DNA from: Arenicola marina
Lineage: Eukaryota > Annelida > Polychaeta > Arenicolidae
DNA: 64,000 bases
Direction: 5' to 3'
NCBI GenBank assembly: GCA_964019135.1
Contig: OZ025248.1
Span: 33,411,670 to 33,475,669, forward strand
Under the pieces are notes generated by a model. The model did not search any database and was not told where the DNA came from. It saw nothing but the letters and a program-made list of their open reading frames with translations. Numbering within the stretch: the first letter of the stretch is position 1; each line of letters starts with the position of its first letter. The position numbers and the translations under genes are program-made. Positions 10,935-20,337 of the stretch are shown here, piece after piece.

Positions 10935-11900
10935 GTATAGATGGTTTATTATTCATGGAGACGGCGCCGTAATCACTTCGACACTGTCAGGTCATGCTTA
11001 TCATGACCCAAGTACGATCCCAACGAGAGCGAGCTAATTATCCCGATGTCTCAGCGACCGCGATAATTCACCTATTATCGTCCTCCTTGGGATTTGTTCT
11101 GTGGTCCAAAAAAAAAGTACGAAAAAAAAGCGAGACAAAATTGCTAAGAATCCCCCGAGAGGGGATATAGAACGCGGTTGTCCCTGAAGTGGTGATGCGA
11201 CACCGTGTCAGTGTCCAGCTCCGGCTCCTATGTCAGAGACGGAGAAGGTCAGCCGGGCGGTCCGTGGGGCCGCCGGGGCCGTGGGGCTGTCAGCAGTCGG
11301 CGCAGCCGTACCCACCGGGGTATGCTGGGTATACGGGACCGGAGAAGAAACCCAAGCCGTGGACGTGGTCAGCGCGGTATCGCTCGCCACACAATACGGC
11401 CAAACCAGGAACACCTGTCTCAGGAATACGTCCCTCCCACGTCGTCGTCTCCGCTTCCCCGTGGCCGACCTCCTTCCGGACACACAGGGCGTGTAGTCAG
11501 TCAGTGGGTGGTGTGGTGTGTGTGTGTGTGTGTGTGGAGGCTGGGGTGAGGTCGCCAGGCCAGGGCAGGGCACGGGCAGGCAGGCAGGCAGGCAGGGAGA
11601 CGTAAGCGTAAGAGCTGTGCCGGGCCCAGTAACTCGCTGCCCTACTGACCCGCGTGGAGCGAGCGAAACAATGGTGCGGATACTATTCCCGCGGACCACA
11701 CAGCCAGGTGACGAGCGGCCGCGGCGGCGGCGGCAGCGGGAGGGCTGGCTGCATGGGGCTGGGCCAGACTGTTAGTCCGGGGGGGGGGGGGGGGAGCGAT
11801 GGGATAGGGATAGGAGGGTCTCTCTCGGGGAGGAGGGCGGGGGGGATAGCGGCTGCGGCGGCACGATGTGGGTCTGGTTGGCAGCGGGGCATCCAGGTAA
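10935..11900. other. GC-rich island with overlapping open frames
   Basis: Three plus-strand frames and one minus frame stay open for 88-163 codons between 11189 and 11699. I cannot choose a coding one. A (TG)n run lies at about 11515-11536, a GCAG run at about 11577-11596, and a poly-G at about 11779-11793. A strong donor (CAG before GTAAGC) sits at 11896. Together with the candidate exon at 10718 it could be a divergent promoter region. Confidence 0.35.
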
Positions 11901-11930
11901 GCCGGTGCATGACCACAGCCCGCCGGCTCT

Positions 11931-11966
11931 CTCTGTCTGTCTCTACCTCTCTCTCTCTCTCTGTCT
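11931..11966. repeat. (CT)n microsatellite
   Basis: CTCTCTCT and CTGT runs. They would serve as the polypyrimidine tract of the candidate acceptor at 11979. Confidence 0.8.
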
Positions 11967-11979
11967 GTCGGCGCGGCAG

Positions 11980-12251
11980 ATTACGGAACCCGGCTGGTGA
12001 AAGAGGACACGGGGAACGGGGACAGGACAGCTGGAGAAGGGAGAGATACGGAGACCGACTGGACGGTTGACGAGGTGGAGGAGGAGGAGGAGGAGGAGGA
12101 GATGGAGGAAGAGGAAGAGGAGGAGGAGGAGGAGGCCGGTGTCGTTGGTCCACAGGCGGCGACACAAAGCTCGGGGACAAAGTCCTCCTCACCCCGCCGG
12201 CCGCCTGTGGGTGCGTCAGCGTGGGCCAGCGGTCAGCCAGCGCACGGACAG
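11980..12251 (+). CDS. Candidate internal exon coding a glutamate-rich protein segment
   Basis: A long CT tract and GCGGCAG form a good acceptor ending at 11979. The following 272 bases stay open in one frame and end at CAG before GTGGGT, a good donor. The frame begins YGTRLVKEDTGNGDRTAG, passes through two runs of glutamate (GAG/GAA repeats, about 12075-12135) and ends in a Ser/Pro/Ala-rich part. The exon starts with two leftover bases and ends in phase 0. The upstream donor at 11896 fits only a different frame, so the linkage is unresolved. Acidic runs are common in chromatin and transcription proteins, but nothing here names a family. It may be non-coding. Confidence 0.25.
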
Positions 12252-13595
12252 GTGGGTATGGTCTGCCTGGGAACGGGGAAGGGGCAGGGACAGAAGCGGG
12301 GCAAGAGCGGGGCGCGGGGCTGCGGGGCAACGGGGATGGGTGCGGGCAAGACAGGAGTGGGGGCAGCGCGGGGATTTGGGGGGGGGGGGGAGGCTGTCAT
12401 ATGAGTTACAATCCGGGCCAGCTCAGACGACTGCTGCCGGGAAGCCGTAGAGGAGGTTGGATGGAACAGGACGACCAGAAGGAGGAAAGGTATCATCACT
12501 CTCGGGGGCGTCAACCGGTCCGAGCACCCCCTCTCTCTCCCCCCACCCCACCTATACCTCTAGCCTCTATAACACCGTCCTGCGGCGTCCTCCTGGGCAT
12601 GACAGCAACAGCGGGGGACTGGACTGCCCTGGGCGCCCATACTCCCAAGTCCACCCCCCCTTATTCCACGCTCGCCCCAGCCCCCCCCCCCCCACCTCCG
12701 CCGTCCTTCGAGTCCTCGCGCAGCACCCGGGCCACCCCCTGCCCGCGCCGGCCAGCAAAGGGCCAGATGTTTGTGTTGTCCTAACATATTTGGAGGCGGG
12801 CGCGCTTTGCACTATATAATGCTTATCTCTGTTTATAGAGGGGCCGGGTGTGTTTGCCCGCGCGGCTTTGTCCCGCCCCAAGGCCTACCCTGCCGTAAGG
12901 CTGATTAATAGAGAAAGACGCCCCCCCCCCCCCACCCCACCCATCCCAACCCTCTCCCACATACCTCTAACTCCCTTCCCGCTGTTTCTTTCAGCCGAGG
13001 TCGGGAGCAAGCCTGGAGTGGGCCCGGGCCTTGTGGGTGTGAGAGGGGTCTGTATGGCCTGGCCCCAAACATGGCTGAGGAAGCCGCGACAGTACCCCAA
13101 GTCATCTATCTATATACGGTATGGCCGACGGGGGGGTCGGGGACCTGCAACCTTTGCTTACCCCACCCACCAACCCGTCCCCACTCGGTCGCCCACATCT
13201 CATCTCTGGGGCTCATCCTCAATGCCATCCCGCTGGACAAACTTTAAGTCGCCGTGTCTACACAGCCACTGACGCCGGTGGCCATAGAGCGGGTGGAAGA
13301 AGAGGACGTGACGTGGGGTGGGGTGACCAGAGGAGCAGCGGGAGAGGTGGGGGGGGGGTCGTCCCGAGGGGAGGTGGTTGGGACCGGGTGATGGGGCGGG
13401 ATGACGAGACAGATACGACAACTTGTCATTAACAAGGCTGGGTGAGGTGCTCCGCATGACGACAACATAGGGTAGAGTCGAGCACACCACAAACACGGTG
13501 ATCAGGAAAGCATCAGAAAACGCGAGAGGACAACCAGGAAGAACGAGAACCGCAAGAGGGTGAGACAAAAGCTGAGGATGGGGTAGGCAGAATAG
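12252..13595. other. GC-rich stretch, unassigned
   Basis: Poly-G or poly-C tracts lie near 12373, 12681 and 12922. Several frames are open for 80-190 codons between 12221 and 12884 and encode Pro/Ser-rich peptides. No acceptor and donor pair favours one of them. I call no gene. Confidence 0.35.
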
Positions 13596-13599
13596 AAAA

Positions 13600-13734
13600 A
13601 TGGAGGATGAGAAGGGTAGAATGAAAGACAGATGGAAAGGGTAGGTAGAAGGGAAGACTTGGGGATATGGAGGATGAGAAGGGTAGAATGAAAGACAGAT
13701 GGAAAGGGTAGGTAGAAGGGAAGACTTGGGGATG
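13600..13734. repeat. 67-bp direct duplication
   Basis: A purine-rich 67-bp segment beginning TGGAGGATGAGAAGGG occurs at 13601 and again at 13668, with almost no change. It leads directly into the 24-bp array. Confidence 0.9.
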
Positions 13735-15462
13735 AGGAGGGCGGAAGGGATGACGGGGAGGAGGGCAGAAGGGATGACGGGGAGGAGGGCAGAAGGGATG
13801 ACGGGGAGGAGGGCAGAAGGGATGACGGGGAGGAGGGCAGAAGGGAGGACGGGGAGGAGGAGGGCAGAAGGGATGACGGGGAGGAGGGCAGAAGGGAGGA
13901 CGGGGAGGAGGGCAGAAGGGAGGACGGCAGAAGGGATGACGGGGAGGAGGGCAGAAGGGAGGACGGGGAGGAGGGCAGAAGGGATGACGGGGAGGAGGGC
14001 AGAAGGGATGACGGGGAGGAGGGCAGAAGGGAGGACGGGGAGGAGGAGGGCAGAAGGGATGACGGGGAGGAGGGCAGAAGGGAGGACGGGGAGGAGGGCA
14101 GAAGGGATGACGGGGAGGAGGGCAGAAGGGATGACGGGGAGGAGGGCAGAAGGGAGGACGGGGAGGAGGAGGGCAGAAGGGATGACGGGGAGGAGGGCAG
14201 AAGGGAGGACGGGGAGGAGGGCAGAAGGGATGACGGGGAGGAGGGCAGAAGGGATGACGGGGAGGAGGGCAGAAGGGATGACGGGGAGGAGGGCAGAAGG
14301 GATGACGGGGAGGAGGGCAGAAGGGATGACGGGGAGGAGGGCAGAAGGGAGGACGGGGAGGAGGGCAGAAGGGATGACGGGGAGGAGGAGGGCGGAAGGG
14401 ATGACGGGGAGGAGGGCAGAAGGGATGACGGGGAGGAGGAGGGCGGAAGGGATGACGGGGAGGAGGGCAGAAGGAATGACGGGGAGGAGGGCAGAAGGGA
14501 GGACGGGGAGGAGGGCAGAAGGGATGACGGGGAGGAGGAGGAGGGCAGAAGGGATGACGGGGAGGAGGAGGGCGGAAGGGATGACGGGGAGGAGGGCAGA
14601 AGGGATGACGGGGAGGAGGGCAGAAGGGATGACGGGGAGGAGGGCAGAAGGGATGACGGGGAGGAGGGCAGAAGGGATGACGGGGAGGAGGGCAGAAGGG
14701 AGGACGGGGAGGAGGGCAGAAGGGATGACGGGGAGGAGGAGGAGGGCAGAAGGGAGGACGGGGAGGAGGGCAGAAGGGATGACGGGGAGGAGGGCAGAAG
14801 GGATGACGGGGAGGTGGGCAGAAGGGATGACGGGGAGGAGGGCAGAAGGGATGACGGGGAGGAGGAGGGCGGAAGGGATGACGGGGAGGAGGAGGGCGGA
14901 AGGGATGACGGGGAGGAGGGCAGAAGGGATGACGGGGAGGAGGAGGGCAGAAGGGATGACGGGGAGGAGGGCGGAAGGGATGACGGGGAGGAGGGCAGAA
15001 GGGATGACGGGGAGGAGGGCGGAAGGGATGACGGGGAGGAGGAGGGCGGAAGGGATGACGGGGAGGAGGAGGGCGGAAGGGATGACGGGGAGGAGGGCGG
15101 AAGGGATGACGGGGAGGAGGGCAGAAGGGATGACGGGGAGGAGGGCAGAAGGGATGACGGGGAGGAGGGCAGAAGGGATGACGGGGAGGAGGGCAGAAGG
15201 GATGACGGGGAGGAGGGCAGAAGGGATGACGGGGAGGAGGGCAGAAGGGATGACGGGGAGGAGGGTGGAAGGGATGACGGGGAGGAGGGCAGAAGGGATG
15301 ACGGGGAGGAGGGCAGAAGGGATGACGGGGAGGAGGGCAGAAGGGATGACGGGGAGGAGGGCAGAAGGGATGACGGGGAGGAGGGCAGAAGGGATGACGG
15401 GGAGGAGGGCAGAAGGGAGGAAGGGGAGGAGAAGGGCAGAAGGGATTACGGGGAGGTCAGAA
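13730..15462. repeat. 24-bp purine-rich minisatellite, about 70 copies
   Basis: The unit is GAGGAGGGCAGAAGGGATGACGGG, with some 27-bp copies carrying an extra GAG and variants such as GAGGACGG. Because 24 and 27 are multiples of three and the unit has no stop, the array is open on both strands. It gives a 599-codon frame (unit EGMTGRRA) on the plus strand and an 803-codon frame (unit LLPVIPSA) on the minus strand. I regard these as non-coding. Confidence 0.97.
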
Positions 15463-15875
15463 CGAAAACGAAGACTGAGAGAGAAACGAGGAGAGTGAAA
15501 AGGGAAGAGAATCAACGGATTGAAAGCGAAGAGAATAGAAGGGGCGGAATGAGAGGGAGGGGAGGGGAGGGGAGGGAGGGGGGTGTGAGAGGAGAGAAGG
15601 GGAGGCGGCAAGGGGCAGCTTTCGTCCAGAGCCCACGGACCTCGGCCAACAGAAGCGCCGTGTCAAACAAACAAGGTAATGATGACGCAGCCGCCAATCC
15701 TGCTCGGGGCCCCTTCTCCGCCGCCCCCCCCCCCCACTCCACTCCCCACCCCTCAGCATCCCATCGTCGAACATCCGTCCTCTGTACCTTCTCATCTCAT
15801 CCCTTTCCCCCATTCTCTTCCCTCATCCATCTCCTTTCCCCTGCACTCTATTCCTCGCACTCTTCCCCCGGCTAA
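15463..15875. other. Array flank, no gene recognised
   Basis: Purine-rich sequence up to about 15605, a GC-rich stretch, then pyrimidine-rich sequence with a C tract near 15726. No supported exon was found. Confidence 0.4.
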
Positions 15876-16240
15876 ATTCAAATTTTCATAACAATAAGAT
15901 GGTGCCCTGCTTAAGTTGGCTGGCGGGCCGCAGACTATCACCTCGCCGAGTATTTGCCGCGGGACTCCCAGAGTCAATATTTACCGCATCCAACTTTGCC
16001 CCCATGTCATTTATTTAGTCACACAAGGATGTTTAGATATTGCCGGCGCTGTTTAGATATTGGGGCTCCTTCCAATTTATTTCCAGAGTAAACAGAGCCT
16101 TTTAATACCATTTTATGTTTATCTAGGTCCCCCGTCGCCATGGCAACCCTTTAATGTTCGTGATATTAAGCATGGACCGTGCATCTGTACATATTTATCA
16201 GATAAATTACAAAGTGCGTGAACAATATGTATGGAATGGG
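15876..16240. promoter_or_regulatory. Enhancer-like block
   Basis: This non-repetitive stretch between two minisatellites is dense in developmental factor motifs. It has GTAAACA (forkhead type, about 16089), two copies of GTTTAGATATTG (16030 and 16051), GATAAAT, homeodomain-like ATTTA and TAAT runs, and a full X-box at 16134-16147. No open frame is favoured. A regulatory role is inferred from motif density only. Confidence 0.35.
16134..16147. promoter_or_regulatory. RFX X-box
   Basis: GTCGCCATGGCAAC is a near-ideal X-box: two inverted half-sites around AT. RFX proteins use such sites in ciliary and neural genes. No transcription start was identified nearby. Confidence 0.45.
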
Positions 16241-16714
16241 GGGCCGGGGCGAGGATGCCGCGGGTAGGCGGCTGGGGTTATGGAGGTGGAGGGCAGAGGG
16301 GGTGGGGGCCGTAAGCGTCACGTAGCCCGGTCATGGTCGGCGGTAGTCAGCTAAAAGGTCAGCTTCACACACGGCGAGTCGCTAAATTCATTAGCAAACA
16401 GCACGCTGTATTTGTCAAACAAAACACGCAATTACTTAAAGGCATGACATATCTGCCTGATCTAGGGGGACCCAGGGTCCATGTCCCCACGCACCCAGTT
16501 AGGATGCGGCTTTTACCGCACTGTATACTCGACAGAACAGGGGGCTTCGGGCTGAGCGGTCACCCCCGGGTGGCCCACTGGTCAGGTGCTCCTCTTTCAT
16601 CCCAGCGTCTAAAAGCGTATGATATCAACCGATTGTTGTTGCAGGCCAGTTTTGTGCACATTGTACCGAGGGCCTAATTAGACCATTAGGTGAAATATGT
16701 CCAAGATTAAATCG
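16241..16714. other. Intergenic stretch, no gene recognised
   Basis: An open frame of 114 codons (16333-16677, plus) has no recognisable domain and no splice support. Nothing else stands out. Confidence 0.4.
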
Positions 16715-16800
16715 CCCAGACCGGGTTTCGAATCAGGGACCTATATATCTGCAGTCCAGTATTCTACCTCTCCGCCACAAAGGTGCCGTTCAGCGCCTTC
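16715..16800 (-). mobile_element. tRNA-derived SINE fragment or tRNA pseudogene
   Basis: On the minus strand a box-A-like TGGCGGAGAGG is followed at tRNA-like spacing by a box-B-like GATTCGAAACC. These are internal polymerase III promoter elements. The arms do not form a complete clean tRNA cloverleaf, so I read it as tRNA-derived. Confidence 0.5.
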
Positions 16801-16949
16801 TAGAAGATCGACATTTGGTAAAATTGCAAAGTTTATAGTTGAATCGAATTTCCGAATTATGAGGTATTTTACAACACTATTACTTAGCCCTCTGAAGCCA
16901 TCGTCAAGCCAGCGTGAGGGTTTGGCTCGAGACCAGCGGCATTGCGACT

Positions 16950-17696
16950 GAGGGTGTGGACGGGTCACTGGATCTCACGGTGCGGTTGGGTGGGTTACGG
17001 TGACGATGGGGCACTGGGTCTGACGGTGCGGTTGGGTCGGTTACGGTGACGCGGGGGTGGGACACTGGGTCTGACGGTGCGGTTGGGTGAGTTACGGTGA
17101 CGATGGGTTACTGGGTCTGACGGTGCGGCTGGGTGGGGTTACGGTGACGCGGGGGTGGGACACTGGGTCTGACGGTGCGGTTGGGTGGGTTACGGTGACG
17201 ATGGGTCACTGGGTCTGACGGTGCGGTTGGGTGGGTTACGGTGACGCGGGGATGGGGCACTGGGTCTGACGGTGCGGTTGGGTGGGTTACGGTGACGATG
17301 GGTCACTGGGTCTGACGGTGCGGTTGGGTGGGTTACGGTGACGAAGGGACACTAGGTCTCACGGTGCGATTGGGTGGGTTACGGTGACGCGGGGATGGGG
17401 CACTGGGTCTGACGGTGCGGTTTGGTGGGTTACGGTGACGATGGGCGACTGGGTCTGACGGTGCGGTTGGGTGGGTTACGGTGACGATGGGTTACTGGGT
17501 CTGACGGTGCGGTTGGGTGGGTTACGGTGACGCGGGGATGGGGCACTGGGTCTGACGGTGCGGTTTGGTGGGTTACGGTGACGATGGGGCACTGGGTCTG
17601 GCGGTGCGGTTGGGTGGGTTACGGTGACGCGGGGATGGGTCACTGGGTCTGACGGTGCGGTTGGGTGGGTTACGGTGACCATGGGGTACTGGATTG
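16950..17696. repeat. 46-bp and 51-bp alternating minisatellite
   Basis: The units share ACTGGGTCTGACGGTGCGGT and then GTGGGTTACGGTGACG. They end either in ATGGGTC (46 bp) or CGGGGATGGGGC (51 bp). The two forms alternate over several stretches, making a dimer of about 97 bp. About 15 units are present. Confidence 0.95.
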
Positions 17697-17934
17697 GGTG
17701 GGGCCGCTGCCTACACCCCTCTCCGGCGCGGGGCAATCACAACCAGAACTTGGCCAGCAGACCACGTAGAGACACCGGCCGAGAGGCACCGCATGAAAGC
17801 GGCCGCTGTGGCCTCACTCAACATGGATCACTGCCGACCCCCATCCATTAGAGTTCACTTGGTGAAGAGCACAAACACCTCGGAAAGCGACAGTCTTGTG
17901 CAGTTTCCCAAATCCCATTGATCCGGGGTGTGGC

Positions 17935-18222
17935 GGCGGCGGCGGGGAGGGGGGGGGGGGCGAGGGGCAGGGTGCGATGGCTGATGTAGGGTGGTGGGGG
18001 GGGGGGTCCCTGAATCGATATGGCGGCCTCCCAAGACACGTACGTCGGAGCGAGCGGGGGGTTGGGGGTTGGGCCAGGCACGGAGTTGGGGGTTGGGGCA
18101 GGCGGGGATTTGGGGGTCGGGCCAGACGAGGGGTTGCGGGTTGGGGCAGGCGACGGGGGGTTGGGGGTTGGGGCAGGCCGTGGGGTTGGGGATTGGGGCG
18201 GGCGGTGGGGCGGGAGGGCCGG
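17935..18222. repeat. G-rich degenerate minisatellite
   Basis: GGGGGTTGGGGGTTGGGGC-like units with CAGGC spacers repeat every 20-35 bp. G runs of four to ten make it a strong candidate for G-quadruplex formation. Open frames in it are repeat by-products. Confidence 0.85.
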
Positions 18223-18804
18223 GGTAAAGCCCCAATGCCGACCACGTCTCCCCCCGCATACAGTGTCTGTTTATAACAACTCCCTCGTATTTATTCGCCA
18301 GACGCACATAAATCAATAATGTGTGTCTCGGGCTCCACAAACACGGCATTAATTGTGTGCTTTGTGGCAACCGTCACTCCGTCCAAATCCACCCGTATAA
18401 ACAAAGGGGTAAACAACGAGGTATGCCTCGGCAACGTGGGACCCCGTTAGTGAGCGGCTCGCGATACCGCAATGTTACCATGCGCGACTATATACGGGTC
18501 CTGAAAACGCACCCCGTATGACCTCATACTGAGTGAGCCTAAGGCCAGAGAGACTAGGGGCGGGAGGCGGCAGAGGTAAAAAAAAACAGTCCAATAAGGT
18601 CATTCCGTCTGCCCCGCGTTAAGACAGTTTGGCAGAACTCCACGGTCCATATATATGGTTTAATGAAATGGGGGTGGGGGGGTAAAGAAAGCAGATGAGC
18701 CACGTGCTGATGACATCCATTCGCTAGAGTCGATGTGGGTGATTGACGTGATTATTGAGGAGCACAATACAAGTTCCTTACACTTAAACAGGAACAGTTA
18801 CAAG
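18223..18804. other. Intergenic stretch, no gene recognised
   Basis: It contains GTAAACAA and AACAAAG (forkhead and Sox-like) near 18395-18415, and an A run near 18578. No exon is supported. It ends at the left target duplication of the LINE. Confidence 0.4.
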
Positions 18805-18818
18805 ACCCGTTGTCTGTT

Positions 18819-20319
18819 TTTTTTTGTTTTGTTTTTTTATTTCACATCAGACAAAAGACATAATACATAGCATTCACGATATTTCATCATACTATCACAG
18901 TAAGCCGTGCATAATTGGCTGCCACTTTCTATTTAGGTTGTCCATCTCTGTGCCGGTCTGTACTTGCCTCTGCATGGTCATTTTCTCTATATTGTAATTA
19001 TATCTTATATTGTTGATGGCGCCTTTTAGATTTGGGAGAGTATCTTTCCATTTGCATCTGTATATATACCTCTTAATTATCAATATAACATGGTTTATCA
19101 GGATTATGAGATCGTTACCTGACATTTCACCCAGCATCACTGTTTCAATATTAATGAAATCCCCCCAAGTATGTTTATCGTCTTCTATTATTTGTCCCAA
19201 CCATACTGTAATATTCTTCCAAAGTCGATTCACATGGTCACAATACCAAAACAGGTGCTCTATAGTTTCCACGTTTCTTTTACAAAATACACATTTATCC
19301 GTGTCCGTGATGCGACATCTGTACAGATACTTATTGGTAGGGATGCATCTATTGAGAAATTTATATTGGAAGCTACGTGTTCTTTCGTCAACCGTGCATG
19401 CCAGGACCCCTAAATAGTATTTCTCCCACTTTGCTTTTGCTATATATACATTTAAGAGCTCCCCCCACTTTATCTCATTTTGATTGTGAACACTCGATAG
19501 ACTAACGAGCTTATTATAACTTTCATTAACCACGCGCTTACTGGCCTTGACAAAGTTGGTAAGTTCGTTCCTTATCGCGGTAAGTTTACCTTGTTGTACC
19601 CTTAAAGACAGTTTCCATTCGCGCGGAATACAATGCGTCAAATTAAGAAAGTCCACGTAATTCATTTCTAGTTTAAACCTAGTCGTAAACTCTCTCCAGC
19701 TATATATTCTACCCGTATTATCTATCATATCATTAAAATATCTCACACCTTTCGTGGTGAGCTCATCTTTACGGTTTATAAGGTTCATATTCTTCACAAA
19801 ATAAGTATTCCATATAGGCATTGCTCTGGTGTCGTCACATGGCAGAGCTCTCTTCAACTGTGACCACGCGCGGAAGACATCTGCCCAAAACGGGTTTGAT
19901 ATTTTTTCGTAACAACGGAGCGACTCTTGGTCTAGTTCCCAGCACAGCTCTTTGTCTTCACATATACACGAAGTAAAGATGTTTTGCCAAGCCCCTTCGT
20001 TCATTATTAATCTTTGTACCCACGCCACTTTTAACGCTCGGGAGAAACTGAGTACGTGGGTCAATACAGCGCCACCATTCTTAACAGGCTGACAGAGACG
20101 TTCGAGGCTTATTTTAGCCTTTTTCTTATTCCAAATAAACTCTCTGATTATATTATTTAGCCTGGCTATCATTTCTGTGCTGGGCGCTGCCAAAACTGAC
20201 ATTGCATGAACTATTTTTGGCAGAGCTAGAGTCTTTAAAACCGTCACCCGGCCCCTTAGGGAGAGCTGCCGCCTCTTATACAGTTCAAGAAAACATTTAA
20301 TTTCCGCTATTTTGCGTTC
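18819..20319 (-). mobile_element. 5'-truncated LINE insertion, L1/Tx1-like
   Basis: The insertion is flanked by a perfect 14-bp target site duplication, ACCCGTTGTCTGTT, at 18805-18818 and 20320-20333. On the minus strand it ends in an A-rich tail (T-rich on the plus strand, 18819-18840), and its open reading frame runs to a stop at 18895. The 5' end is cut within the reverse transcriptase region. A long undisturbed frame with a perfect duplication indicates a young insertion. The right junction lies only a few bases from the 41-bp array. Confidence 0.92.
18895..20319 (-). CDS. LINE ORF2 C-terminal part (reverse transcriptase thumb and zinc knuckle)
   Basis: About 474 codons of LINE protein are open, with no start of their own because the element is truncated. 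The first part carries the L1/Tx1 signature after the catalytic region: LSLRGRVTVLKTLALPKI, then the REFIWN motif and PVKNGGA. Near the C-terminus, CVFCKRNVETIEHLFWYC has the C-X2-C-X8-H-X4-C pattern of the zf-RVT knuckle used in RNA binding. The endonuclease and the catalytic YxDD motif are missing, so the copy cannot be autonomous. A longer frame into the flank comes from the target duplication and array, and is not LINE protein. Confidence 0.9.
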   Translation of the reverse strand, partial: ERKIAEIKCFLELYKRRQLSLRGRVTVLKTLALPKIVHAMSVLAAPSTEMIARLNNIIREFIWNKKKAKISLERLCQPVKNGGAVLTHVLSFSRALKVAWVQRLIMNEGAWQNIFTSCICEDKELCWELDQESLRCYEKISNPFWADVFRAWSQLKRALPCDDTRAMPIWNTYFVKNMNLINRKDELTTKGVRYFNDMIDNTGRIYSWREFTTRFKLEMNYVDFLNLTHCIPREWKLSLRVQQGKLTAIRNELTNFVKASKRVVNESYNKLVSLSSVHNQNEIKWGELLNVYIAKAKWEKYYLGVLACTVDERTRSFQYKFLNRCIPTNKYLYRCRITDTDKCVFCKRNVETIEHLFWYCDHVNRLWKNITVWLGQIIEDDKHTWGDFINIETVMLGEMSGNDLIILINHVILIIKRYIYRCKWKDTLPNLKGAINNIRYNYNIEKMTMQRQVQTGTEMDNLNRKWQPIMHGLL

Positions 20320-20337
20320 ACCCGTTGTCTGTTGGCG

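Noticed and set aside
13200..15611. 599- and 803-codon open frames over the 24-bp array
   Set aside because: Open on both strands because the unit is a multiple of three without stops; no other sign of coding.
16722..16795. Functional tRNA gene
   Set aside because: Box A and B are recognisable, but the stems do not pair as a complete cloverleaf; treated as SINE or pseudogene.
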